This document shows positions 29,102 through 37,868 of a stretch of 64,000 nt of DNA, one piece after another. The stretch's first letter is position 1. Each line of letters begins with the position of its first letter. Origin of the DNA: CAVSDF01 sp963726715 (GTDB lineage: Bacteria > Bacteroidota > Rhodothermia > Rhodothermales > BA12); assembly GCA_963726715.1 (NCBI GenBank), contig CAVSDF010000007.1:186001-250000 (forward strand). The letters run 5' to 3'. The notes under the pieces were generated by a model that made no database searches, was not told the origin of the DNA, and saw only the letters and a list, made by a program, of their open reading frames with translations. Made by a program: the position numbers and the translations under genes.

Positions 29102-30022
29102 CTACACCGCTCCGAGTTCCGCCGCCGTCCCCATCGTCCCGGTCGCCACGTCCTTGCCGAGCGTGCGCTTGACGAGGCCCGAGAGCACGCTCCCGGTGCC
29201 GACCTCGACGAAGCGCGTCGCGCCCGCGGCCTGCATCGCGCGCAGCGACGCGGCCCAGCGGACGGGCGAGGTGAGCTGATCGAGCAGTCGGCGGCGGATC
29301 TCGTCGGCGTCGGTCGTCGGCGCGGCGGTGACGTTGAGGACGACCGGGCAACGCGGCGTGCGGATCTCGACGGCGTCGAGCGCGTCGGCGAAGGCGGCGG
29401 CGGCGGGCGCCATGAGCGGGCTGTGGAAGGCGCCGGAGACCGCGAGCGGCACCGCTTTGCGCGCCCCGAACGCCGCCGCCTGCGCGACGGCAGCGGCCAC
29501 GGCGGCCACGTCGCCCGAGAGGACGATCTGGCCGGGCGCGTTCAGGTTGGCGGGCACGACGACGCCCTCGGCGCCGCCCGAGACCGCTGCGCAGAGGGCC
29601 TCGGCCTGCTCGTCGGTGGCGCCGAGGAGGGCCGCCATCGCGCCCGGACGCTCGTTTCCGGCGGCGTGCATCAGCTCGCCGCGTCGGCGGACGAGGCGCA
29701 ATCCGTCCTCGAACGAAAGCGCGCCGACAGCGGCGAGGGCACTGTACTCGCCGAGGCTGTGGCCCGCGGCCATCGCCGGATGCACGCCACGCGCGTCGAG
29801 AACGGCGGCAGCGGCGAGGCTGTGCGCGTAGAGTGCGGGCTGCGTGACATCGGTGCGGCGGAGCGCGTCGGCATCGTCGCCGAACATGGCGCCGGTGAGG
29901 TCGAAGCCGAGGATCGCATCGGCGTCGTCGAGGCGGGCGCGGGCCTCGGGAAAGGCGTCGTAGAGATCGCGCGCCATTCCGGGCGCCTGTGCGCCCTGTC
30001 CGGGAAAGAGAAATGCCGTCAT
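29102..30022 (-). CDS. fabD: Malonyl-CoA-ACP transacylase
   Basis: A 306-residue FabD, which loads malonyl groups from CoA onto acyl carrier protein to supply fatty acid elongation. The nucleophile elbow 'GHSLGEYS' gives Ser89, and the paired His is His200 in 'SGAFHSPLM'. The N-terminal 'FLFPGQGAQAPGMARDL' and the C-terminal 'FVEVGTGSVLSGLVKRTL' are typical. An ATG at 30031 lies three codons upstream of the chosen start at 30022 and is equally possible. It follows fabH by 80 bp in the same cluster; the expected fabG and acpP are not in the window. Confidence 0.97.
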   Translation of the reverse strand: MTAFLFPGQGAQAPGMARDLYDAFPEARARLDDADAILGFDLTGAMFGDDADALRRTDVTQPALYAHSLAAAAVLDARGVHPAMAAGHSLGEYSALAAVGALSFEDGLRLVRRRGELMHAAGNERPGAMAALLGATDEQAEALCAAVSGGAEGVVVPANLNAPGQIVLSGDVAAVAAAVAQAAAFGARKAVPLAVSGAFHSPLMAPAAAAFADALDAVEIRTPRCPVVLNVTAAPTTDADEIRRRLLDQLTSPVRWAASLRAMQAAGATRFVEVGTGSVLSGLVKRTLGKDVATGTMGTAAELGAV

Positions 30023-30102
30023 CGAAACCATGAGTTGAACATCCGTAGGGCCAGGTCTTCGACCCGCCTGTCCTGCACCTGTCGTCCCCTCCACTGGCCC
30101 GG

Positions 30103-31122
30103 TCACGCCCGCTCCGCCCCGTCGTACGCCCACGTCACGAGCGTCGCGCCCCACGTGAAGCCGCCGCCGAAGGCCGCGAGCACCAGGCGGTCGCCGCGGC
30201 GCAGCTGCGGCTCCCACTCGGAGAGGCAGAGCGGGATCGTCGCCGCGGTCGTGTTGCCGTAGCGGTCGATGTTGACCATCACCTTCTCCATCGGCAGGCC
30301 GATGCGGTCGGCGGTGGAGGAGAGGATGCGCAGGTTGGCCTGGTGCGGCACGAGCCACGCGATGTCAGCGCCGGTGAGGCCGTTGCGGGCGAGAATCTCG
30401 GCGCTGACGTCGGCCATGCCCACGACGGCGTGCTTGTAGACGGTCTTGCCGTCCTGGTAGAGGTAGTGCATCCGCGCGTCGATCGTCTCCTGCGAGGCGG
30501 GGTGCAGGCTGCCGCCCGCCTTCATGTGGAGAGAATCGGGGAAGCGCCCGTCGGTGTACTCGACCGAGTCGACGATGCCCGTCTCGCCGGTCGTGTCGGG
30601 TTCGAGGAGCACGCACGCGGCGCCGTCACCGAAGAGGATGCAGCTGTTGCGGTCGGTCTTGTCGATGATGGCCGACATCGTGTCGGCGCCGATCACGAGC
30701 ACGCGGCGGTGCTTGCCGCTCGTGATGAACTGCGTGCCCGTCGTGAGGGCGAAGAGGAAGCCCGAGCACGCCGCCGACACGTCGAAGCCCCACGCGCGCG
30801 TCGCCCCGAGCGCCGCCTGAACGAGGCACGCCGTGGCCGGGAAGACCATGTCGGGCGTGACGGTGGCGACGATGATGAGGTCGATGTCGGCGGGATCGAC
30901 GCCCACCTTTTCGAGGCACCGGCGCGCGGCCTCGGTCGCCATCGTCGAGGTCACCTCGCCCGGCTCTACGATGCGGCGCTCGCGGATGCCGGTGCGCGAG
31001 ACGATCCACTCGTCGTTCGTGTCGACGCGCGCGGCGATGTCGGCGTTCGTGAGGCGGCCCTCGGGCACGTAATGGCCGACGGAGGTGATGGCGGCGCGGA
31101 GGGGCGTCGTAGGCTCAGGCAT
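30103..31122 (-). CDS. fabH: 3-oxoacyl-ACP synthase III
   Basis: A 339-residue KAS III, which condenses acetyl-CoA (or a branched primer) with malonyl-ACP to begin fatty acid synthesis. The catalytic triad is complete: Cys119 ('SAACSGFLF'), His260 ('VPHQANLRI') and Asn290 ('YGNTTAATIP'). The N-terminal 'HYVPEGRLTNADIAARVDTN' and 'IVSRTGIRERR' match the family. I chose the Met at 31122; longer starts add unrelated residues. It stands between plsX and fabD in the classical order, so phospholipid and fatty acid initiation are probably co-expressed. Confidence 0.98.
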   Translation of the reverse strand: MPEPTTPLRAAITSVGHYVPEGRLTNADIAARVDTNDEWIVSRTGIRERRIVEPGEVTSTMATEAARRCLEKVGVDPADIDLIIVATVTPDMVFPATACLVQAALGATRAWGFDVSAACSGFLFALTTGTQFITSGKHRRVLVIGADTMSAIIDKTDRNSCILFGDGAACVLLEPDTTGETGIVDSVEYTDGRFPDSLHMKAGGSLHPASQETIDARMHYLYQDGKTVYKHAVVGMADVSAEILARNGLTGADIAWLVPHQANLRILSSTADRIGLPMEKVMVNIDRYGNTTAATIPLCLSEWEPQLRRGDRLVLAAFGGGFTWGATLVTWAYDGAERA

Positions 31123-31284
31123 CGGCAGGAAGGCGGTCAGGGGGAAGTCACCCAAGGTACAACCGCGCGCCAAACGCCCTGAGGGCGGCGAGTCGGTGGG
31201 ATGGTGAGAGGCGAGTGTCGGTGAGGAACGACCGGAGGCGCCCTCACCAACTCACCCTCTCACAAACCCCCCCACTCCCTCACA

Positions 31285-32313
31285 TCACCCGCGCCCGCCG
31301 ATCGTCGCCGCGATGGCCGCCGTCACGCCCTGCGCCGCCAGTTCGGCGCCTGCGGTGATCATGCGCGTGATGGCCGCCGCGCTCGACGAGCCGTGCCCGA
31401 TCAGCACCGATCCGGCGACGCCGAGGAGCGGCGCGCCGCCGAAGTTCTGGTAGTCGAACGGCTTCTTGATCTCGCCGAAGATGAGCGCCGCCGCCGCCGT
31501 CTCCGCCTCACCCATCCCCAGCCGCTCGATCGCCTGCCCGGCGAGGATCGGCAGCACCTTGGTCAGGCTCTCGCCGAGTTTGAGCGTCACGTTGCCCACG
31601 AACCCGTCGGTGACGACGACGTCGGCGGCGTGCATCATCAGGTCTCCCCCTTCGATGTTGCCGATGAAGACGATGCCGGGCGCGGCGGCGAGCAGGTCGT
31701 AGGCCTCCTTGGCCTGCTCGTTGCCCTTGCCCGGCTCCTCGCCGACGTTCATCAGCCCGACCGTCGGCGCCGCGACGCCGCCCGCGCGTTCGAGGTACGT
31801 GCTGCCCATCCGCGCGAACTGCACCAGGTGCTCCGGCTTGCAATCGACGTTCGAGCCGACATCGACGAGCAGGCAGCGCCCCTTGACGGTCGGGTAGAAA
31901 CCGGCGAGCGTCGGCCGCGCGACGCCCTTGGCGCGCCCGAGGACGAAGAGCGAGACCGCCATCACGGCGCCCGTGTTGCCCGCGCTCACGAACGCATCCG
32001 CGCGCCCGTCGCGGTGCAGGCCGAGGCCGACGTGGATCGACGAGCGCGGCTTGCCCTTGATGACGGCGGCGGGCGAATCGGCCATCGTGACGGCATCGTC
32101 GGCGTGGACGACCTCGATGGCGAGCGCCGCCACATCGACGCCCATCGCGGCGTGGCGCGCGAGGTGTCCGCGGATGACCGCCTCGTCGCCGACGAGCAGG
32201 ATCCGCAGCCCACCCTCGAGAGCGCCGCCGACCAGCGCCGCCGCGACGGCGCCATCGACGACGACGGCGGGCGCGGCATCGCCGCCCATGGCGTCTACGG
32301 CAACGGTCGTCAT
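31285..32313 (-). CDS. plsX: Phosphate acyltransferase PlsX
   Basis: A 342-residue PlsX, a peripheral membrane enzyme that makes acyl-phosphate from acyl-ACP for the PlsY route to phosphatidic acid. Recognisable segments are the start 'VAVDAMGGDAAPAVVVDGAV', 'FVSAGNTGAVMA', 'LLVDVGSNVDCKPEHLVQFA', 'MNVGEEPGKGNEQAKEAY' and 'PLLGVAGSVLIGHGSSS' near the end. Length is normal. It is preceded by rpmF and followed by fabH, the arrangement seen in very many bacteria. The 162 bp between plsX and fabH contain no recognisable gene. Confidence 0.98.
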   Translation of the reverse strand: MTTVAVDAMGGDAAPAVVVDGAVAAALVGGALEGGLRILLVGDEAVIRGHLARHAAMGVDVAALAIEVVHADDAVTMADSPAAVIKGKPRSSIHVGLGLHRDGRADAFVSAGNTGAVMAVSLFVLGRAKGVARPTLAGFYPTVKGRCLLVDVGSNVDCKPEHLVQFARMGSTYLERAGGVAAPTVGLMNVGEEPGKGNEQAKEAYDLLAAAPGIVFIGNIEGGDLMMHAADVVVTDGFVGNVTLKLGESLTKVLPILAGQAIERLGMGEAETAAAALIFGEIKKPFDYQNFGGAPLLGVAGSVLIGHGSSSAAAITRMITAGAELAAQGVTAAIAATIGGRG

Positions 32314-32509
32314 CGGTGGGGCGCGGTTGGTGAAGGGGGGCGAAGATACGCGACAGCGTCGGAGGCCCCGGTCGAGGCTCCATTTCGCCCGGCGCGTCGG
32401 CGGCACGGAAGGGGGCTCGGCCTGCCCGAACGCACGGCGCCCGCGCCGCCACGGTGGCGGCGCGGGCGCGTGCACGGCGTCGGCGAGGGGACGAGGCCCC
32501 GCGCCCGGC

Positions 32510-32698
32510 TCAGGCCTCAGCGACGGCCAGGACCTTGCGGCCGCGGTACGTGCCGCAGGCGCGGCAGGCGCGGTGCGTCTGCGCGGGCGCGCCGCACTCG
32601 GGGCACATCGTCAGCGACGGCGGGCTGAGGCGGTTGTAGTAGACGGCGCGGCGCGACGAACGGCGGGCCTTGGAGAACTTCTTCTTCGGTTGGGGCAT
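32510..32698 (-). CDS. rpmF: 50S ribosomal protein L32
   Basis: A 62-residue L32, with the conserved basic start 'PQPKKKFSKARRSSRRA' and a zinc-ribbon of two Cys pairs, 'MCPECGAPAQTHRACRACG', of the zinc-binding (C+) type. It is encoded between yceD and plsX, its standard position. The four Cys suggest it may be replaced by a Cys-free copy under zinc starvation in some bacteria, but no such copy is visible here. Confidence 0.98.
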   Translation of the reverse strand: MPQPKKKFSKARRSSRRAVYYNRLSPPSLTMCPECGAPAQTHRACRACGTYRGRKVLAVAEA

Positions 32699-32793
32699 GG
32701 CGGCACCTCGCAGGGCGAGGTCAGGTCAGAATGTCGGAGAAAGCACGGAGCGCGCGCCAGAACGGCGGTGGGCCACGAAGGGAAGGGGATGCG

Positions 32794-33306
32794 TCAGGCG
32801 CCGGTGCCGTCGGCAGCGCCGCCGTCGCCGGAGGGGGCGTCGTCGCCGCGGAAGCGGAGGAGACCCTCCCAGCGGCTGTCGGTCTCGGGCGCGCCGAAGG
32901 TCATCGGCAGGTCGAGGTCGGCGGCGCCGGGGGCGACGGGGTGCATCGGAAGCGCGAGCAGGAGGGTGTCGCGGACGACGTCGGCGAGGTCGAGCACCTG
33001 CGTGTCGGGCGCGAGGTAGCGCACGTCGTCGTCGTCGCCCGAGGCCATCGCGGCATCGGACGTGAAGACGACGAGGTAGCGGCCCTCGACGGCCTCCTCG
33101 AAGGGGTCGAGCGTGCGGACGCACGTCAGGTGGGCGACGGCGGAGACCTCGAAGGTCGCCACGATCTGCGTCTCGGCGATGTCGAGCGATCCTTCGACGG
33201 CGATGTCGTGGAAGGAGTCGGGTTCGAGGTCGAGGTCGGCGGGCGTGGGCGCGAAATCGAACGGATAGCGGGCCGGCGCCAGCCCGGCAATGCGGACGGG
33301 AAGCAT
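32794..33306 (-). CDS. yceD: YceD family protein (DUF177)
   Basis: A 170-residue member of the YceD/DUF177 family. In other bacteria the gene precedes rpmF and affects 23S rRNA accumulation. The family's core appears as 'VSAVAHLTCVRTLDPFEEAV', with the conserved Cys-x-Arg pattern, and 'YLAPDTQVLDLADVVRDTLL' with 'LALPMHPV'. The acidic tail is low in complexity. The start at 33306 is the first Met in a sensible place; an upstream extension would run into low-complexity sequence. It is the promoter-proximal gene of the yceD-rpmF-plsX-fabH-fabD-purB cluster. Confidence 0.85.
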   Translation of the reverse strand: MLPVRIAGLAPARYPFDFAPTPADLDLEPDSFHDIAVEGSLDIAETQIVATFEVSAVAHLTCVRTLDPFEEAVEGRYLVVFTSDAAMASGDDDDVRYLAPDTQVLDLADVVRDTLLLALPMHPVAPGAADLDLPMTFGAPETDSRWEGLLRFRGDDAPSGDGGAADGTGA

Positions 33307-33450
33307 CAGGGGACGGGAAAAACCCCGGTCAAAGAGCAGAGAACGGCGAAGATAGCCCGCACGACGCGGCCCACCAACGCCCGCGCCCCCCGGATGCCCC
33401 GAAAAGGCCGTGAAGCCGCCGCTGTCCTGCGTGGCATTCGCCACCGTTGC

Positions 33451-33482
33451 CGTAGGGAACGTGCTCGCACGTCCCGCCTCCC
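33451..33482. repeat. Palindromic intergenic repeat, family C, copy 1
   Basis: A palindrome of the form ACGTGC-NN-GCACGT flanked by GTAGGG and CCCGC, here CGTAGGGAACGTGC then TCGCACGTCCCGCCTCCC. A copy with the same flanks lies at 51120-51161, and related ones at 37836-37859 and about 60376. Confidence 0.6.
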
Positions 33483-33642
33483 AAATCGCAGCCCTGTCGT
33501 TGCCGAGCACCGCGCGACCCCTCGCCCGCACCCTCGCTCACGAGGCCATACGCGTCTGCCTCGAATCATCCAGTCTGTCAGGCGCGAAGCCACGTGGCCA
33601 TCCGGCCTGTCTGTGAGTGACCCGGCAGCGCTCTCGACGGCG

Positions 33643-33672
33643 CGATTGCCACGCTGCACTCGCAATGACACG
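33643..33672. repeat. Intergenic repeat, family B, copy 1
   Basis: CGATTGCCACGCTGCACTCG then CAATGACACGG. The family consensus begins GATTGCCACG and ends CTCGCAANGAC. Other copies are at 36303-36338 and, inverted, at 39094-39128. Similar repeats are known from intergenic regions of many bacteria. Confidence 0.6.
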
Positions 33673-34199
33673 GCGGTTTCGGAGCGCTCGGATTGAGACG
33701 CCCCCCTGCCCTCGCCCCGCAGCATTCCGAACGCGACAGGCGCCACGTCGCGCAGGGCGACCAGCGGATTAGTTTCCGATGCCAGGGAGTTGCAGAAGCG
33801 CGCAGGAAGACCCGAACGAGCCCTCGAAACGTCGCCCGAAACGGATGCTCGTGAAATCGTCGGCGGGGGTTTCGGGGGAGACGCGGCGGCGCGTACAATG
33901 GGGTCGGTAACACAAACGACACGATCCTTCACGGTCCGCCCGGCGGCTCCCGGCGTAGGTTCACCGCCCCCGTTGCCAGACCGGTGTTCGGCTGAAACCC
34001 CATCTCGGCGTCGGCACGTGCACGCGACCGCTCCGTGTGCACGGGTTTGTGGACAACCTCGGCACCGCCGACGCCGCCTGCGGTGCCTGTTCTTGCGTTT
34101 CGCCTCCGATGTGCCCTTTCTCGGGCCTCCGTGGCGATTTCGCGCGCCGACGCGCCCACCCGCCCACTGCCGATGCCGCCTTCCGATGGGCTTCCGCTG

Positions 34200-34208
34200 T
34201 GTGGACAA
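34200..34208 (-). promoter_or_regulatory. DnaA box upstream of dnaA (second at 34048-34056)
   Basis: Both 9-mers read TGTGGACAA on the plus strand, the reverse complement of TTGTCCACA, which is the preferred DnaA box in high-GC genomes. They lie 78 and 230 bp before the dnaA start, where DnaA autoregulation is expected. Function is inferred from position. Confidence 0.5.
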
Positions 34209-34285
34209 CCGGTGCATAAGCTTCGCCCGCCCGCCTCCTCCTCCCCTTTCCTCGCCCGGCTTCCCGCCTCGATCCTCGCCACCAG

Positions 34286-36193
34286 ATGACTATGGAGGTG
34301 CCCCTGGACGAGACGGAGACGAGCCCCGAGAAGGTCTGGGAGGCGTGCCTCGCCATCATCCGCGACAACATCCCGCGGCAGAGCTACCGGACGTGGTTCG
34401 GGCCGCTCCGCGCGGTCAGTTTGGAGGCCGAGGACGGCATGGTCAAGCTGACCGTTCAGCTGCCCAGCCAGTTCTACTACGAGTGGCTCGAGGAGCACTA
34501 CTACGCCCTCCTCCGGAAGACCGTCGCCAAGATCCTCGGGCCGAACGGGCGCCTGTTCTACAAGGTGGTCATCGAGCGCGACGACGGAGAATCCGGCCAC
34601 GGCGGCGCGTCGGTCAACCTCCCCGCCCGCCCCGACAGCAGCCGCGACCGCCCGTCGGAGATGCCGCACGCTGGGCCGGTCGTCGGCAACGCACCGCGGG
34701 AGCAGCCAGACCCGCGCGGCGGTGGGATGCAGGATCGCGGGATGCACGACCGTGGAATGACGGACGCGGGGATGGGCGGCGGGTCGCCGCGTCTGCCCGG
34801 CGCGGCGGGTGAGCCGCCGGAGCGCGGTGGGCGCTTCGGCCCCTCGACGCCGGGCCTCTTCGGCGACGACGACGGTGGACGCGCGGCGCAACCCCGCCCG
34901 ACTGCCGGACGCCGGGGCGGCGGACACGACGGGCGCAGCGACCGCGGCGCGGGACGCCAGGGCGGCGCAGGCGGCCGCCACGAGGGGCAGCGTGCGGCGC
35001 CGATGGCCCCGGCGGGCACGCCCTACGACCCGTCGGCGGGGATGCTCGGGTCGGCGCCTGCGGGCAGTCCGATGGCCGGGCAGCCGAACAGCGGTCCGGG
35101 CGCGGTGGCGCCGCCGGGGGCCAACCCGTTTGCGATGCCCGGCATCCAGCGCTCGCCGGTCGAGAGCAACCTGAACGCGTCGTACGTTTTCGAGCGCTTC
35201 ATCGAGGGCGACTGCAACCGCTTCGCCCGCAGCGCCGCCTTCGCCGTCGCCGAGCAGCCGGGAGGGACGAGCTTCAACCCGCTCTTCGTCTACGGCGGCG
35301 TCGGGCTCGGCAAGACGCACCTGATCCAGGCCATCGGCAACTTCGCGCGGGCGCAGCGCCGGGTGCAGACGTGTTTGTACCTGTCGAGCGAGCGTTTCAC
35401 GACCGAGTTCGTCCAGTCGATCAAGAACAACCGCGCCGCCGAGTTCTCGCTCTACTACCGCAACATCGACCTGCTGATCGTCGACGACATCCAGTTCTTC
35501 GCGGGCAAGGAGCGGACGCAGGAGGAGTTCTTCCACATCTTCAACGCCCTCCACCAGAGCGGCAAGCAGATCGTCCTCTCGTCGGATCGTCCGCCGCGCG
35601 ACATCCCGGACATCGAGGACCGCCTGCTCTCGCGCTTCCAGTGGGGACTTCAGGCCGACGTGAAGGCGCCGGAGTTCGAGACGCGCATCGCCATTTTGCA
35701 GCGCAAGTCGGAGGACGTCGGCATCGAACTCGACCGCGACGTCATCGAGTTCGTGGCGCACAACGTCAAGTCGAACATCCGCGAGCTCGAAGGCGCGCTC
35801 ATCCGCCTCATCGCCAACTCGACGCTCCAGAACCGCGAGGTCGACCTGATGCTCGCCAAGGACGTGCTGCGCGACATCATCAAGGAAGTCCGCGTCACGC
35901 TCACCGTCGAGGAGATCCAGCGCATCGCCGCCGAGTATTTCAACCTCGACGAGCGCCTGCTGCGCGACAAGACGCGCAAGCGCGAGGTCGTGCTCGCGCG
36001 GCAGGTGGCGATGTTCTTCGCCAAGGAGCTGACCACGCACTCGCTCAAAGACATCGGCGGGCGCTTCGGCGGGCGCGACCACTCGACGGTCATCCACGGC
36101 ATCCAGAGCATCGAGAACCAGATGGAGACCGACCCGCGCTTCCGCGAAACCGTCGAGGGCCTCCGCCACCAGCTCCAGCTCCGCAGCCACTGA
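34286..36193 (+). CDS. dnaA: Chromosomal replication initiator DnaA, with a very long linker
   Basis: A 635-residue DnaA, about 170 longer than usual. Domain I (residues 1 to about 105) contains the typical 'SYRTWFGPLRAVSLE'. Domain II, the linker, runs from about 108 to 290 and is Gly/Arg/Pro/Met-rich with near-repeats ('GMQDRGMHDRGMTDAGMGGG'). Domain III is the AAA+ motor, with Walker A 'GGVGLGKTHL' near residue 337 and Walker B 'LLIVDDIQF' near 396. Domain IV ends in the box-reading helix 'GGRDHSTVIHGI' near 596. The start has two close Met codons (34286 and 34292). dnaN follows 312 bp later. The probable origin lies about 20 kb away at 55615-56023. Confidence 0.98.
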   Translation: MTMEVPLDETETSPEKVWEACLAIIRDNIPRQSYRTWFGPLRAVSLEAEDGMVKLTVQLPSQFYYEWLEEHYYALLRKTVAKILGPNGRLFYKVVIERDDGESGHGGASVNLPARPDSSRDRPSEMPHAGPVVGNAPREQPDPRGGGMQDRGMHDRGMTDAGMGGGSPRLPGAAGEPPERGGRFGPSTPGLFGDDDGGRAAQPRPTAGRRGGGHDGRSDRGAGRQGGAGGRHEGQRAAPMAPAGTPYDPSAGMLGSAPAGSPMAGQPNSGPGAVAPPGANPFAMPGIQRSPVESNLNASYVFERFIEGDCNRFARSAAFAVAEQPGGTSFNPLFVYGGVGLGKTHLIQAIGNFARAQRRVQTCLYLSSERFTTEFVQSIKNNRAAEFSLYYRNIDLLIVDDIQFFAGKERTQEEFFHIFNALHQSGKQIVLSSDRPPRDIPDIEDRLLSRFQWGLQADVKAPEFETRIAILQRKSEDVGIELDRDVIEFVAHNVKSNIRELEGALIRLIANSTLQNREVDLMLAKDVLRDIIKEVRVTLTVEEIQRIAAEYFNLDERLLRDKTRKREVVLARQVAMFFAKELTTHSLKDIGGRFGGRDHSTVIHGIQSIENQMETDPRFRETVEGLRHQLQLRSH

Positions 36194-36302
36194 CGACTCA
36201 CCGCGTCGGGCAGGATTGCTCGGTTCTACATCCGAGAGATCCGAAGCAACCGTGTCACTGCGGACGCAGCGTCGCACCCTCGCCGTCCGAGGCGTTGAAT
36301 GA

Positions 36303-36338
36303 CCGGATTGCCACGTCGCTTCGCTCCTCGCAAGGACG
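36303..36338. repeat. Intergenic repeat, family B, copy 2
   Basis: CCGGATTGCCACGTCGCTTC then GCTCCTCGCAAGGACGG lies in the 312-bp gap (36194-36505) between dnaA and dnaN. The arms ...GTCGCTTCGCTCC... can fold back on themselves. Nothing else recognisable is in the gap. Placement inside a normally tight pair suggests an insertion. Confidence 0.6.
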
Positions 36339-36505
36339 GGCGGGACGGTTCGAGGAAGAACCTGACAGCCCTGCCGCAGCGGGTGCCGGTGGCCAGGACG
36401 CCGCCGGATCCGCGCCTTCCGCGGCCCGTAATCTCACCTCTCTTCCCTGCCCTTCGGCCCGCCCCGTAGCCGATCTTTAGGCCCGATCTCCGACCTCCCG
36501 ACCCG

Positions 36506-37627
36506 ATGAAATTCTCCGTCTCCAGCGCCGACCTGCTCCGCGCCCTCACCACCGTCGGCGGCGCTGTGCCCACCAAGAGCACGATGCCGATCCTCGAGAG
36601 CATCCTCTTCGAGCGCGACGGCGACCGCCTGCGCCTGCTCGCCACCGACCTCGAGATCTACATCGTCCAGGAAGTCGCTGTCCGGTTCGACGGCGATGCC
36701 GCCGGGCGCGTCGCCATCCCGGCCAAGCGCCTCGTCGATACGCTCCGCGCCCTCCCCGACCTGCCGGTCACGGTGACGACCGACGGCGAGTTCAACGTGC
36801 TCATCAAGACCGATCAGGGCCGCTACAAGATGGTCGGCTTCGACGGCGCCGACTACCCGGCGCTCCCCGAACTCGACGGCGGGCAGACGGTCGAGGCCGA
36901 CGGTGCGCTCGTCAAGCGGGCCATCCAGAAGGCGTCGTTCGCCGTCTCCAAAGACGCGCTCCGCCCGGCGATGATGGGCATCTACTTCCAGATCACCGCC
37001 GACGAAGGCCGCGCCGTCGCCACCGACGGCCACCGCCTCGTTCGCCTGACGATGGCGGGCCTCACGAGCGAGACGCCGGTCACGTTCATCGTGCCCGAGA
37101 AGGCGCTCGGCCTCGCCGCCCGCGTCGCCACCGACGAACCGGCGACGATCCAGGTGGCGAGCGGCCACGTCGGCTTCGCGTTCGGCACGAGCCGCGTCAT
37201 CGCCCGGCTCATCGACGAGACGTACCCGAACTACGAGGCCGTCATCCCCGTCGAGAACGACCGCCGGATGACCGTCAACCGCCTCAGCATGCTCGCCGCC
37301 GTCAAGCGCGTCGGCCTCTACACCTCATCGACGACCCGACAGATCCGCCTCGGCCTCGACACGGACCGCGTCGAGGTGTCGGCGGAGGACATCGAGCGCG
37401 CGAGCGAAGCGAAGGAGACCGTCCTGTGCGACTACACGGGCGAGAAGATGGTGATCGGCTTCAACGCCGACTACCTGACCGAGGTGCTCACCAACCTCGA
37501 CGCCGAGGACGTGGTGCTCGAGTTCTCGTCGCCGAACCGCGCGGGCGTCGTCACGCCGGGCGTCCAGGCCGAGGGCGAGGACCTGCTGATGCTCATCATG
37601 CCGGTCATGCTCAACACCTACGCATGA
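36506..37627 (+). CDS. dnaN: DNA polymerase III beta subunit (sliding clamp)
   Basis: A 373-residue beta clamp, the ring that holds DNA polymerase III on the template. The three-domain layout is visible: 'FSVSSADLLRALTTVGGAVP' opens domain 1, 'ATDLEIYIVQEV' and 'PAKRLVDTLRALPD' follow, 'VSKDALRPAMMGIYFQIT' and 'ATDGHRLVRL' belong to domain 2, and the C-terminal 'DVVLEFSSPNRAGVVTPG' with 'LLMLIMPVMLNTYA' builds the client-binding pocket, ending in the usual hydrophobic peptide. It is co-directional with dnaA. recF, often next, is not present in this window. Confidence 0.98.
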   Translation: MKFSVSSADLLRALTTVGGAVPTKSTMPILESILFERDGDRLRLLATDLEIYIVQEVAVRFDGDAAGRVAIPAKRLVDTLRALPDLPVTVTTDGEFNVLIKTDQGRYKMVGFDGADYPALPELDGGQTVEADGALVKRAIQKASFAVSKDALRPAMMGIYFQITADEGRAVATDGHRLVRLTMAGLTSETPVTFIVPEKALGLAARVATDEPATIQVASGHVGFAFGTSRVIARLIDETYPNYEAVIPVENDRRMTVNRLSMLAAVKRVGLYTSSTTRQIRLGLDTDRVEVSAEDIERASEAKETVLCDYTGEKMVIGFNADYLTEVLTNLDAEDVVLEFSSPNRAGVVTPGVQAEGEDLLMLIMPVMLNTYA

Positions 37628-37835
37628 CGGATGGGATGTTGGGTTGGTGGGGTGGTGAGAGAGAGGCGCGGCGGCGGTCGCCCTCCACTCGATCCGACCG
37701 AGCAGAACTCGAAGCGCCCCGTTCCCTGCGCTGCCGCGCCGACGCCGCCACTGGGCCGCGTCGGCGCGCTGCATTTTGGGGATGACGGAGGGTTTGGAGC
37801 CCGCCCCGTTCGAGACGTTAGCGGCTGACGGGAAG

Positions 37836-37859
37836 GCGGGACGTGCACGCACATCCCCC
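37836..37859. repeat. Intergenic repeat, family C, inverted partial copy
   Basis: GGCGGGACGTGCACGCACAT then CCCC, an inverted and slightly divergent copy of the ACGTGC-NN-GCACGT palindrome found at 33451 and 51120. It lies 9 bp from the end of a minus-strand gene. The 240 bp between dnaN and that gene contain nothing else I recognise. Confidence 0.45.
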
Positions 37860-37868
37860 AGGCCCACC

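Larger units (their letters stand above)
33307..34285. other. Long non-coding region upstream of dnaA
   Basis: About 980 bp between the divergent yceD and dnaA genes without a believable coding sequence. It contains one family C repeat (33451-33482), one family B repeat (33643-33672) and two perfect DnaA boxes (34048-34056 and 34200-34208), both TTGTCCACA in reverse. Those boxes are probably for autoregulation of dnaA. It lacks an AT-rich tract and a box cluster, so it is not the origin. Confidence 0.6.

Noticed and set aside
33307..34285. oriC directly upstream of dnaA
   Set aside because: Only two perfect DnaA boxes, no AT-rich unwinding element and no trios. The 55.6-56.0 kb gap is far richer.
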